NCBI GenBank assembly: GCA_026874595.1 | Contig: CM049322.1 | Coordinates: 54,825,886 to 54,889,885 of the forward strand | DNA from: Sipunculus nudus | Lineage: Eukaryota > Annelida > Sipuncula > Golfingiida > Sipunculidae | Length of the DNA stretch: 64,000 nt | Direction of reading: 5' to 3' | In this document: piece by piece, positions 47,901 to 54,330 of the stretch | Position numbering within the stretch: position 1 is the stretch's first letter | Layout of the letters: each line of letters opens with the position of its first letter | The notes under the pieces: generated by a model | Told to the model about the DNA's origin: nothing | Database searches by the model: none | The model's input: the letters and a program-made list of their open reading frames with translations, nothing else | Position numbers and translations under genes: made by a program

Positions 47901-49949
47901 ATTAAAATACCAGGTGTTACTCAGACTAAGGTTTAACTGTTTTGCTTGGAAAACATTTTTGTATGTAGACAGCATTATAAGTTAGTGATTAAAAATAAAA
48001 TATATGAGAATATTAATTCATATTTTGATCAGATATTCAATTTTTTTGGGACATGAAGAATAATGCACAATATATCACAAAAACTGTACCTGGATCCACC
48101 TCTAATTAACAAGGCATGTGTCTCTTATGAGTCTCCATACGTGGTTGGGTTTATGTGCATTCTTGTTGTGATTGTTATGATTTGTACACAAGGTGCTTTT
48201 GTCAAATTTCTCAAGCTATTATATATTACATATAGCAAATTACATCTTTCTCATATCCCTGTTTGGTGGGGAGTTTAGTCCCTTGGGCATATTCTGGTGA
48301 TGTATGGGTTTAGGAATAATACCAAGGCTATAATCTGTTGTTAAGAACTCCGGCATTTTGTCATTATTTCAACATTTTCTCATGAAAACTTGAGTATTAC
48401 TGAGGGCAAGTACCTGTGTCATTTGGCCTACTGCAGAAGTGAAAAATGAAACCCTTCTGAAACCCCAGTCAGTTCTAGTTTCTTGTAGTTGCCTGCCATT
48501 AATATTAAGAACCCTACGTAGGCTTATTATTGAATTGCTGATAATTCATGGCAGATTGTGATGTCATTGTATCCTCAGACAAAGTCGGAGGATACTGTGG
48601 TTTTATGTCTGTCCTGTTGCCGCAGATAAATTTTGTCTGCATGATAACGCAAAAAATTTATGATGGATCTTTACCAAACTTGACATTTTCATAGATATGG
48701 ATGAGGGGACAAACCCTATAATCTTAAATATCTAAAACAATATTGCATGAATTGATCCAAATGTCAAGGTGAATGAAGATCTTGGATGGCGTTGTCATGT
48801 TGGGGCCAGATCCTTTTAATACCCCCATCATTGCCACTTGATAGTACTCTTGAGTATTATAAGTCAAAAACTAACAGACTAATTTTTTCATATTATGCAT
48901 ATACATAGAAATGAGTTGATGATGGGAGTTGGGATGATTTATATTCAAATTTGGGTCATGACCTTTTATATAAGAGTGGCTTTGACATTTGATATTTCTA
49001 TATTGGTGAAAATCACACATAATCTTAAAATATCTCAATAAGTGATGCATGGGTTTGTCTCAAAATCAAACTCACTAAAAATATTGGATAGCCTAGTCTT
49101 CTGCAGAAGACAGGTGCTGCCACCTATTGTCCTTTTCATGTTTTCACCCCTTTGAATACCTCCATATCCCAATCATTACCACTTGACAGTACTGTGAGCA
49201 TTAGAAGTAAAAAACTAATGGACAAATTTATTTCATAATATGCATATACAAAGATATAGGTAATGGGATGATGCATATTTAAGTTCGGGTCATGACTTTT
49301 CCAGTGAGTGATGCCTTGACCATGAATATTCCCATATTTGGTGAAAAATATTGTGTCCCAAGTTGATAGGTCGAGGAAACCATGGTGGCTAGCCAAGTGT
49401 CAGTATATGCTTCTGAAGATGGGGGCCTATTCTTGAAAGGGGAGGGGGGGGGGGGGGGGGGTGGGGATTAATTGGCCTGGGATACTTGGCACCTACCAAG
49501 ATGTGTCTAGTTTATCATGCCTTTTTCAGTCATCAAGTCAGATACTTTTACTTTTCAATACATTCCAACAGGGTAACCTGGGCCGCCTTGACAGTCAACA
49601 GATTACTGGACCAATCAGCCATCTTGTACCAAAAGCACCAGAGCCAGAAGTACAGGAAGTGACATCAGAGGAGACTGCTGGTGAAACAGACCAATCCGAA
49701 AAGGTTTCACAAAAAGATGAAACTGGCGGCCAATCACAGGAGCCAACACAAAAAGAAGAAAAAAATAGCCAATCAGAACCAGAGTCTGCTACAAGTGATA
49801 ATGATAATAAGGCCACTCATGACATACACAAAACTTTAGATTTAGATAAAGGAACAAGTGATAATTCCACGGCTGAAACTGCAGCAGTGGATACAAGCAC
49901 AACATCAAAGACTAACACAGTACTTGCTGAGGAAGATAAAGTGGACTGA
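15751..49949 (+). CDS. COG8: Conserved oligomeric Golgi complex subunit 8, 13 exons, complete
   Basis: Codes for a 643-residue protein when 13 exons are joined: 15751-15814, 18679-18750, 19383-19507, 20688-20791, 22233-22404, 23960-24121, 24909-24960, 26637-26800, 38615-38814, 43453-43534, 44332-44519, 46656-46824, 49572-49949. COG8 is a subunit of the COG complex, which tethers recycling vesicles to Golgi cisternae and is needed for correct glycosylation; it acts peripherally on the cytosolic side of Golgi membranes. Recognition rests on nearly unbroken similarity to vertebrate COG8 (about 612 residues), including [15 protein letters not shown] (about 138-152), [19 protein letters not shown] (about 203-221), [20 protein letters not shown] (about 260-279) and [20 protein letters not shown] (about 328-347). 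The Dor1-family region covers roughly residues 20-370. No signal peptide or membrane segment is seen, as expected. Every junction keeps phase and has AG/GT boundaries. The extra length lies in the last exon, an acidic S/T/E/Q-rich tail. Exon joins are my reading by homology, not transcript data. Confidence 0.95.
16128..16544. mobile_element. 417-bp MITE in COG8 intron 1
   Basis: Starts ATGCTGCGTTCGTTACC and ends with the inverted copy. Similarity continues inward with ACAGATGGTA for about 42 bp. TATT is repeated at both flanks (16124-16127, 16545-16548). The inside holds further short palindromes such as TTTCCCAGTGGGAAA. No coding capacity. The superfamily is uncertain. Confidence 0.7.
17389..17533. 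mobile_element. 145-bp near-perfect hairpin (foldback MITE)
   Basis: The two halves are inverted copies of each other starting GTTAWAGCCCAATGAAATG, with the arms meeting near 17460. Stem mismatches are few. Such hairpin MITEs have almost no spacer. A TA or TTA target duplication cannot be told apart from the stem itself. A hairpin precursor RNA would also look like this, but nothing points to processing. Confidence 0.7.
17868..17960. repeat. (TA)n microsatellite with duplicated flank
   Basis: About 70 bases of TA, then TAGTTCTGCTCGCC directly repeated at about 17939 and 17965 around a shorter TA run. A poly-G run lies at 18006-18020. Confidence 0.9.
18367..18396 (+). repeat. Degenerate HINE 3' end
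   Basis: GGCTGAGCACTGTGACCCAT followed by GGGCTCTT resembles the shared 3' terminus (subterminal CAGCTGAGCG, 16-bp palindrome, CTTG) of the intronic elements. No matching 5' end was found nearby, so this is probably a solo relic. Confidence 0.45.
18679..18750 (+). CDS. COG8: COG8 exon 2 (residues 22-45)
   Basis: Acceptor TTGAACAG, donor GTAAGT. Encodes a D.W...[14 protein letters not shown] segment that matches the W-R..PD..RYL.ELS.SG...L stretch of vertebrate COG8. Phase 1 at both ends. Intron 2 (18751-19382) is AT-rich, and nothing was recognised in it. Confidence 0.9.
19383..19507 (+). CDS. COG8: COG8 exon 3 (residues 46-87)
   Basis: Acceptor GATTACAG, donor GTAAGT. Contains [19 protein letters not shown], the counterpart of the vertebrate QTRDLAF.NYRTFI.GAEC motif in the N-terminal helical region. 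Ends in phase 0. Intron 3 (19508-20687) carries degenerate Helitron/HINE-type repeat units (see 19620-20110). Confidence 0.93.
19620..20110 (+). repeat. Degenerate tandem repeat units in intron 3
   Basis: Three related starts, at about 19637, 19889 and 20038, share TCTCARAAA/GGAACNGCAGGAG and GGCATCAC.AAA words, and a GGTGGCCTCACCTGCAATTA word lies between. This matches the style of the Helitron-like arrays downstream of COG8 (CTCGG-AACC..., GGTGGCGCCACCTGCAACC). Ends are not defined. Confidence 0.5.
20688..20791 (+). CDS. COG8: COG8 exon 4 (residues 88-121)
   Basis: Acceptor ATATACAG, donor GTATGC, phase 0 in and phase 2 out. Encodes [16 protein letters not shown] and a predicted helical stretch. 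A second AG five bases downstream (TTCCAG) is out of frame. The upstream acceptor was chosen because it keeps phase and gives a gap-free match to the vertebrate protein. Intron 4 (20792-22232) holds one HINE copy (21091-22160) and the tail of another. Confidence 0.92.
21054..21086 (+). repeat. Solo HINE 3' end abutting the next element
   Basis: TCAGCTGAGCATCATGATCT through GTCACTTG aligns with the 3' terminus TCAGCTGAGCGTCATGACCC...GTCACTTG of other copies. It lies 4 bases upstream of the 5' end of the element at 21091. Confidence 0.6.
21091..22160 (+). mobile_element. HINE-like element, 1.1 kb, intron 4
   Basis: The 5' end is an imperfect hairpin, TAGCTCAGCTGACT-GTA-AGTCATCTGAGCTA, followed by a GTCCGTCCGTCC-rich stretch. 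The 3' end has CAGCTGAGCG (inverted copy of the 5' GCTCAGCTG), then a GTGACCCATGGGTCCC palindrome and a T tract. Subterminal inverted repeats, a tandem-repeat core and a terminal palindrome are the layout of Helentron-associated elements. Non-coding. Confidence 0.7.
21437..21454. repeat. Poly-C tract
   Basis: Run of about 18 Cs inside the intron 4 element. Similar homopolymers lie at 28718-28733, 36868-36893, 46491-46513, 55341-55353, 55518-55558 and 56811-56831, and a poly-G run is at 49443-49461. Their lengths may be unreliable in an assembly. Confidence 0.9.
22233..22404 (+). CDS. COG8: COG8 exon 5 (residues 122-179)
   Basis: Acceptor TTTGACAG, donor GTGGGT. The most conserved exon: [36 protein letters not shown], diagnostic for COG8. 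Phase 2 in, phase 0 out. Intron 5 (22405-23959) contains a short interspersed repeat fragment around 22560-22690 and a 39-bp tandem repeat that runs into exon 6. Confidence 0.97.
23843..23985 (+). repeat. 39-bp tandem repeat running into COG8 exon 6
   Basis: Units start at 23843, 23882, 23920 and 23959 with consensus GAACATTGTCAATGATGTCA and a T/C-rich second half ending in CAG. Spacings are 39, 38 and 39 bp. The last unit supplies the real acceptor and the first codons of exon 6. The third unit carries an equally good acceptor (CACACTTCAG) in frame. Confidence 0.85.
23960..24121 (+). CDS. COG8: COG8 exon 6 (residues 180-233)
   Basis: Exactly 54 codons, phase 0 at both ends. Acceptor ACTTTTCAG, donor GTAAAA. 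Encodes [20 protein letters not shown] then [20 protein letters not shown], nearly identical to vertebrate COG8. Its first 26 or so bases, acceptor included, are duplicated 39 bp upstream (see findings). Intron 6 (24122-24908) is unremarkable AT-rich sequence. Confidence 0.96.
24909..24960 (+). CDS. COG8: COG8 exon 7 (residues 234-250)
   Basis: A 52-base exon with acceptor TGTTACAG and donor GTAGGT, phase 0 in and phase 1 out. Encodes [17 protein letters not shown], matching the vertebrate ARDAWL.SIL..IP.DD segment. Intron 7 (24961-26636) is AT-rich. The sequence at 26140-26225 resembles the repeat fragment near 22600, and nothing else was recognised. Confidence 0.93.
26637..26800 (+). CDS. 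COG8: COG8 exon 8 (residues 251-305)
   Basis: Acceptor ATTTGCAG, donor GTGAAA, phase 1 in and phase 0 out. Encodes [20 protein letters not shown] then [12 protein letters not shown] and [13 protein letters not shown], close to identical to vertebrate COG8. A 44-bp minisatellite starts about 10 bp after the donor. Intron 8 (26801-38614, 11.8 kb) is mostly nested mobile elements. Confidence 0.96.
26806..27068 (+). repeat. 44-bp minisatellite just after exon 8
   Basis: Six units of about 42-45 bp built on TTATCAAGTACTGTAATAAC and TTGTGTATAATACAAGGTGA, starting at about 26811, 26855, 26897, 26940, 26985 and 27030. The array starts within 10 bp of the exon 8 donor. Confidence 0.9.
27170..30420 (+). 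mobile_element. HINE-like element copy B, 3.25 kb, intron 8
   Basis: The 5' hairpin TAGCTCAGCTGACTATAAGT...CTGAGCTA is followed by GTCCGTCCGTCTGTC repeats. The 3' end is CAGCTGAGCGCCGTGACCCA then TGGGTCCCTTG. It serves as the uninterrupted reference for copy C (30428-38516), being near-identical along its whole length. Short open frames inside occur in both copies and have no recognisable product. It contains a poly-C tract at 28718-28733. Confidence 0.75.
31511..34080 (+). mobile_element. HINE-like element D nested in copy C
   Basis: 5' TAGCTCAGCTGACTGTAAGT hairpin and GTCC repeats; 3' end CAGCTGAGCGTCATGACCCA with the perfect palindrome GTGACCCATGGGTCAC (one base changed here) and CACTTG. 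The empty site in copy B (28276-28290, six Ts then As) shows insertion between Ts in TTTT|TT without clear duplication, as expected for Helentron-type rolling-circle insertion. The core is a 337-bp tandem array. Confidence 0.75.
31612..33950 (+). repeat. Seven tandem 337-bp satellite units inside element D
   Basis: GTTAAC-type unit starts lie at 31612, 31948, 32285, 32622, 32958, 33286 and 33624, giving periods 336, 337, 337, 336, 328 and 338. Each unit carries GGCACAAATCGTAACAACTG, GACCTAGAATCTTC, GGTCTCTGTTACCCATATCC, CCCCAAAGTACCCCCCAGAA and CAGACTGGTGGCGCCACCTG. The sixth unit is shorter and the units diverge toward the 3' end. Related single units occur at 39215-39500 and in the element at 39636. 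Confidence 0.9.
34228..36550. mobile_element. 2.3-kb Harbinger-like element nested in copy C
   Basis: Terminal inverted repeats of about 34 bp start GGCCATCCTTAAAAA and continue TTCTGTGTTGGGGCTAAC with one mismatch. TAA is duplicated at both ends (34225-34227 and 36551-36553), and copy B has the single-TAA empty site at about 28437-28445. A 3-bp TAA duplication and GG-rich ends are typical of PIF/Harbinger. No transposase is present, so it is non-autonomous. Inside, a ~190-bp direct repeat (TTGGAACTTGACCGAGATTT at about 35654 and its variant near 35832) is visible. Confidence 0.8.
38615..38814 (+). CDS. COG8: COG8 exon 9 (residues 306-371)
   Basis: Acceptor TTTATAG, donor GTACGT, phase 0 in and phase 2 out. 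Encodes [20 protein letters not shown] and [20 protein letters not shown], a hallmark of COG8. Intron 9 (38815-43452, 4.6 kb) holds a HINE copy at 39636-42065 nested in another hairpin-start element. Confidence 0.96.
39215..39500 (+). repeat. Single diverged 337-bp-type satellite unit
   Basis: CATTAACATGGCCCAAATCA, CCTGAAATTTGGTCACTGCA and AAGTACCCCCCAGAATAATA match the element D unit in order. No flanking hairpin is attached, so this is probably a decayed HINE remnant in intron 9. Confidence 0.6.
39528..39633 (+). mobile_element. 5' part of another hairpin-start element (family J)
   Basis: Starts with a perfect hairpin GTCCCCC (39528-39534) / GGGGGAC (39548-39554), then GTCTGTCTGTCTAGCTGTCC repeats. 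It is cut at 39635 by the HINE at 39636-42065 and appears to continue at about 42066 with TGTGCAACAACTTTCC and two ~305-bp units (about 42775 and 43080, sharing CTTTGCTCCATTWCTGGTGA). The join is inferred. Confidence 0.5.
39636..42065 (+). mobile_element. HINE-like element F, 2.4 kb, intron 9
   Basis: 5' TAGCTCAGCTGACTTTCAGT, GTCCGTCGTCC and a GGCCGGCCGGCC-rich stretch; 3' CAGCTGAGCGTCATGACCCA then TGGGTCACTT. The core includes one D-type unit and then about four tandem ~140-bp units (39895-40480) with TTTCACATATAGCTCACCTA and AAAGGTCAAGGTCACAGGA words. Non-coding. It splits element J. Confidence 0.7.
42066..43300 (+). repeat. Probable remainder of element J in intron 9
   Basis: Contains two diverged direct units about 305 bp apart (TAACTCTGTAAGAGTTTACC near 42773 and TAACTCAGCAACTGTTTACC near 43100; GGTGAAGATATTTCARTG near 42935 and 43265). 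Such unit-based cores are usual in the hairpin-start elements. No 3' terminus was recognised before exon 10. Confidence 0.45.
43453..43534 (+). CDS. COG8: COG8 exon 10 (residues 372-399)
   Basis: Acceptor TTGTTGTAG, donor GTAAGT, phase 2 in and phase 0 out. Encodes [20 protein letters not shown], corresponding to the weakly conserved stretch after the conserved core. Lower similarity makes this exon less certain than its neighbours, but phase and splice sites fit both sides. Intron 10 (43535-44331) has no recognised feature except a short repeat near 43650. Confidence 0.8.
44332..44519 (+). CDS. COG8: COG8 exon 11 (residues 400-461)
   Basis: Acceptor TGCACTTCAG, donor GTGGGT, phase 0 in and phase 2 out. 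Contains [20 protein letters not shown] and [15 protein letters not shown], matching the vertebrate LLDFPPLA...N..L.AFNDLRLC.PV.LA.DV region. Intron 11 (44520-46655) holds a 31-bp palindromic minisatellite at 45320-45655 and a poly-C tract near 46491. Confidence 0.95.
45320..45655. repeat. 31-bp palindromic minisatellite in intron 11
   Basis: About ten copies of a unit containing CCTCATATGACCTGTATAAT then ACAGGTCAAGA. Spacing is 31 bp in the clean part (45320, 45351, 45382), and shortened or changed units follow. Each unit holds the inverted repeat TGACCTGTAT-n-ATACAGGTCA, so single strands could form repeated hairpins. Confidence 0.9.
46656..46824 (+). CDS. COG8: COG8 exon 12 (residues 462-518)
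   Basis: Acceptor TTGTTGCAG, donor GTAAGT, phase 2 in and phase 0 out. Encodes RAEEATF and [19 protein letters not shown] followed by [13 protein letters not shown], similar to the vertebrate HRAEEAAF..., F...F..DLVPYLNRCL..LFPP..I.Q.LGI stretch. Intron 12 (46825-49571) contains a hairpin-start repeat element from 48569. Confidence 0.95.
48569..49400 (+). mobile_element. Hairpin-start repeat element in intron 12
   Basis: Opens with a perfect 8-bp stem GTATCCTC (48569-48576) / GAGGATAC (48588-48595), then ATGTCTGTCCTGTTGCCGC. Two ~336-bp direct units follow (TTGCCACTTGATAGTACTCT near 48831; TTACCACTTGACAGTACTGT near 49177, both followed by ATATGCATATAC). The layout matches the HINE group but the sequence is a different family. 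The 3' end is not defined, and a poly-G run follows at 49443. Confidence 0.5.
49572..49949 (+). CDS. COG8: COG8 exon 13 (residues 519-643, stop TGA)
   Basis: Acceptor TTCCAACAG. Begins [20 protein letters not shown], matching vertebrate GNLG.VN...I..PL. The remaining ~100 residues are rich in E, S, T, Q and D with no recognisable domain, so they are probably disordered. Vertebrate COG8 also ends in a low-complexity tail, but of different sequence. The stop is TGA at 49947-49949. Confidence 0.93.
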   Translation, partial: GNLGRLDSQQITGPISHLVPKAPEPEVQEVTSEETAGETDQSEKVSQKDETGGQSQEPTQKEEKNSQSEPESATSDNDNKATHDIHKTLDLDKGTSDNSTAETAAVDTSTTSKTNTVLAEEDKVD

Positions 49950-50167
49950 ATTAAAACAATCTGATACAGTTGTATGTAGGTCATAACAGAAGCATTGGTG
50001 AAATTCAGTAATTTATATCAGCCTCACTCAAAATGCAAAACTGGTTATGGTTTTCTGTAAACTTCACTCAATTATATTAATGCCAAAATTGGACGCCATT
50101 TCACAGGACACTCCCCGAACTAAATATATCAATATACATTGTGGTAATGGTACACAAGATGAACTTA

Positions 50168-50173
50168 ATTAAA
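50168..50173 (+). promoter_or_regulatory. Candidate poly(A) signal of COG8 (ATTAAA)
   Basis: ATTAAA, the commonest variant poly(A) hexamer, lies 219 bases after the stop codon and is followed by a T/G-rich stretch. Sequence between stop and signal (49950-50167) is AT-rich and shows no coding potential, as expected for a 3' UTR. No transcript end can be proven from sequence. Confidence 0.45.
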
Positions 50174-50378
50174 GATTGTTCATGTCATTCAAACAGTGCT
50201 TTTTTATATTGAAGTAGAATTGTAATTACTATGTATTTGAAGATGTACCTCCTAATGTAAGACAATCATCTTGATCCACGTCTTTATCAAATTGGCCACT
50301 AAAATGTAGCGTGACTGCGCTGGTCTTCTTGCCCCTCCCTTCCACAAAGTTTTAAGGAAATCTGCTCAGTATTTAATT

Positions 50379-51420
50379 TTAGCTCATCAGACTTCCAATC
50401 ATGCTGCGCCATAGTGGTGGTCATTGTATCCCCCAAAATGTTTTCAGCCGGACGTTGCTGCTGCTTTATGGGTCTCCGGAGAATTCCTTTATAACCACTG
50501 GATGGAATTTTTTATGAAATGCAGAATCATGATTTGGTCACATGAGAACTGCTACACTCTCATTTTGGGTTGACTGCTGACCTTTGCTCTCTTTAGAGCG
50601 TCCATCTGTGCGTCTATCTTCACACATAAACAATAATATCTTGTGACTCGTTTGACTAATTGGGCTGAAAATTTGCATGAGCGTAGGGCTTGGATAGCCT
50701 TATATCATGGTGGTGTTATCTACAACCGTATTTGGCACATCTGTTCGACTGCTGGCATTAGGATAAATCACTCATATCTTGGCGGTGCCTGCACATATCC
50801 ACCAAAAATATTGCATGTGTATATTTCTTTGATAAATTTCTCTTATATTTACAGGTTGCGTCTACTACATTCACATTTATGCTGCAGACATCCATGCTTA
50901 TATCTCAAATTTTACATATCGGCCTGAAATTGTGCATGTGTATAGATCTTAATTGGCTTTTGTCACAGACAAAACTGGCGGTGCCACCTGCAACCATTTT
51001 TTTACAGCGTCCATCTGTTCATCTGCCATGGGTTAAAATCATTCTGATCTCGGCATTGGTTTGACTTTTCCGCCTTGAAATATTGCAAGTTTATACACCT
51101 TGGAAAGATTTCTCGTTTATATCACAGGCAGTCCCACCTACAATCACATTTGCGTTCCAAACTTCCATGATAATATCTCAGGACTGGTTAATTCGAAGTA
51201 TAAGCCTGAAGTTTTGCACGTGTACAGATTTTACATAGCTTTTTATCATATACAAACCTGGTGGCGCCACCTGCAATTATGTTTTGCTTTGGGACCATCT
51301 GTTTGTCTATCTAAGGTAAAAATCAGGAATATCTCTTCGTCGTTTAACTAATCCACCTGACATTTTGCTTGTACACATCTTGGATATATTTAAAATGAAA
51401 TAAAATGACCCACATAATCC
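50379..51420 (+). repeat. Degenerate HINE/Helitron-type repeat region after COG8
   Basis: A changed 5' end (TTTTAGCTCATCAGACTTCC...CATAGTGGTGG) leads into several 150-200-bp units with GGTGGCGCCACCTGCAATTA, CTGCAGACATCCATGCTTAT and TTTGCATGTGTATAGATCTT words, as in the array at 52903-54330. No coding capacity. Confidence 0.55.
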
Positions 51421-52902
51421 TCCCCTCCGATGTTACAGCCAGGTAAAAGAGGCACTATGTCTGTACCCATAACATTATTCAACGCTGATATCCACGTGTA
51501 ATCCGTTCAATTCGATCTAAATTTACATGAAATTATGTGTTACGAGTATCAGTTTCATTATCATGTGCTAATCAAACCTTATCTGTTTGATATAATTACA
51601 GTGGTTTCAAGGTATATATGTTCTTCTATGAAATGTTGCTACTTGCTCTAAGATTATTATGGAACTTTGCGTGAGGGGTTGATTAAAATAGTATATGATC
51701 ATGGACTATATATTGTCTATGAGTATGACGTTCTATGTGGAATACATAAAGTAAAACATAAATATTAAAATCTTTCACAAGAATCTTGGTAGTTTATTTT
51801 TATCATTTGAGATTGAATGTGTAGTAGATCTGTCAATGTTTACGCATTTATCTTTGTATAACCGTACTCGAGCGCACAAACGCACACGTCTATTAAAAAT
51901 AATATTATCTGTGTTTAGATAAAGCCTCAAATAAATAAACACTTGCTCTGTTGATAGACAGTACTGAGCCTATGCGTCCAGGGTAAATCTGAAAAAGAAC
52001 CCAAGTAAAACAGCAGAAGCTTGGCATATGATTGACGTGACCACGAGAATAGGCCCCATTCTGTTTAGGTTAATTATTTTTATATTAAACCAGGGAACAC
52101 TTTTGAAGAGTCCTTTGAAGGGACTGCCCGCAAGTGGCCGTATAGGCCTATAGGAGGTAACTAATTGTTCGAATACTTCTATATACACACAAGTTGTATA
52201 TGTTGTGCGTTTTTAATCGATATTTATAATTTTGGTAAGTCTGGTGGTTTTGAATTCTTTTTCTGTAGAATTAAATGAATATTAATATCAATGAAGTTAC
52301 CAATCAGTTGCTTTTGATTAAGGACTCAGAAGCTGCCAGGTTAATTTTTGATCCCAAAATAAGGCCTAACTATCATTGAATATTCAAACATGTATTCAAG
52401 GAGACGAACATATTTTTTCACAGTGACAAAAGTTAAGACACTCCACTCCTGAGAGCAAATTGACACGAAGTCATTAACCCGGCACGGCAGTGACTGTCAC
52501 CTTTACAGAAACGGCCGATTGTTGGGTTGATGAGCAGCATTAGCAGTAGTGTAAAAAAAATAGGACAGACGTGTTGAAATTTAGTTCGGGCAGCCATGTA
52601 ATGAAAGAACAGACAGCAGCTACAACAGCAAGCAAGAGGTCATTTTAAAAAACATACTCAGCCGCAATCATTATCAAGAAAAAGCCTGTTTATTCATGGA
52701 GCCGTAATTGTTGAATCCAAATGAACAAGCAAGCATTAGGGGCCTGTACATTAAACAGAGTTTGGTGTGTTCGATAGAGTTTGTATACACCGTTATATAT
52801 TGTCACCGTGTTCCAGGAATTAATGTTCGGTTTGATGTTTATGAATAAATAGAAATATCAGGAGAAAAGTTTTCTTCTATTTTCTCAATTAGTTTATTTG
52901 TA
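51421..52902. other. Intergenic stretch, nothing recognised
   Basis: AT-rich sequence without a supported gene, splice pattern or repeat structure that could be defined by eye. Confidence 0.5.
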
Positions 52903-54330
52903 TCCACCAAAACGAAGTTTTGCGCATACTATGTTTTTGACCGGGTTCGCCGCCCGCCGCCGCCGTCCCCGCGTTCGTTTCCGAAGAACTCCTCCGAGAC
53001 TACTGGACGAATTTTTCCGAAACTTACACCAATTATCAGGTCACATGTGAACCAATTTGCGTTGACCTCTAAACTTTCCTCGCTGCCCAGAGTCCATTTG
53101 TGCGTCTGTTTCCATGCATAAACCCACATATCTCGGGAACCGTTTGACCGATCAGGAAAAAAAATTGTACAAATGTAGCCCTTGGATAGCTTTATAACAT
53201 ACACAAACAATGGTGGTGCCACCTGCAACCATGATTGCACAGTGTCCATATGTTCATCTGCCTTGCGTTAAAATCACTCATATTTCTGCAGTGGTTTAAC
53301 TAATTCACCTGAAATTTGGCATGCGTATACATCCTGGATAGCTTTCTTGATTTTATTACAGATGGCGCCGCCTACATTCACGTTCACGCTGCAGACATCT
53401 AAGCTCATATCTCGGGAACCATCTGACCGATTAGGCCAAAATTTGGCATGTGTATAGATCTCAAATAGCTCTTTATCATACGCAAAACTGGTGGCGCGAC
53501 CTGCAACCATTTTTGCACAGCGTCCGTCTGGTAGTCTACCATAGGAAAATATCACTCATATCTCGGCAGTGGTTTGACATATCTGCCTAAAATTTTGCAG
53601 TTTTATACATCCTGGACAGCTTTCCTGATTTTATGACAGGTGGCACCACCTACATTCTTGTTAACGCTGCAGACATCCAAGCTCAAAACTCAGGAACCGT
53701 TTGACCGATTGGGCCAAAATTTTGCATTTGTATAGATCTCACATAGCTCTTTTTCATACACATAACTGGGGAGGCCACCTGCAACCATTTTTTGCACAAC
53801 GTCCGTCTGTTTGTCTGCCTCTGTAGTGGTTTGACATAACTGCCTAAAATTTTGCAGGTTTATACATCCTGGACAGCTTTCCTGACTTTTATGACAGGTG
53901 GCGCCAACTACATTGTAGTTTACGCTGCAGACATCCATATCTTGGGAACCGTTTGACCGATTGGGCCAAATTTTTGCATGTGTATAGATCTTATATAGCT
54001 CGTGATCATACACAATACTGAAGGGGCCACCTGTTACCATTTTTGCACAGCGTCTGTCTGTTTGTCTGCTGTGGGCTAAAATCACTCGTATCTCTGTAGT
54101 GGTTTGTCATTTCTGCCTAAACTTTTGCATATGTATACAACTTTGACAGCTTTCTGGATTTGTGGTAGGTGGCGCAACCTACATACACATTTCAGCTACA
54201 GACATCCATGTTAATATGCAACTTACCTCACTCTATTTTCCCCATGCCACTCAATCCATGCCTCAGTTCACCCGTTCCACTCTGATTTTGGTGGATACAA
54301 GTAGTCTCTTGTCGACTACCCGTATTCTAG
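52903..54330 (+). mobile_element. Helitron-like element, 1.4 kb, with tandem core
   Basis: Starts A|TCCACCAAAACGAAGTTTTG and ends with hairpin GTAGTC...GACTAC (54301-54319), CCGTATT and CTAG followed by host T. A subterminal inverted repeat links the two ends: GTATCCACCAAAA at the 5' end and TTTTGGTGGATAC at 54287-54299. The core holds about five diverged ~220-bp units (GACCGATTGGGCCAAAATTT, TGGTGGCGCCACCTGCAACC, ACGCTGCAGACATCCAAGCT). No Rep/helicase gene, so non-autonomous. Confidence 0.75.

Noticed and set aside
49595-49816. Serine/cysteine-rich open frame on the minus strand
   Set aside because: Antisense shadow of COG8 exon 13.
51970-52188. Minus-strand 72-residue open frame ending in a hydrophobic segment
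   Set aside because: No splice context, homology or repeat counterpart; length is expected by chance.
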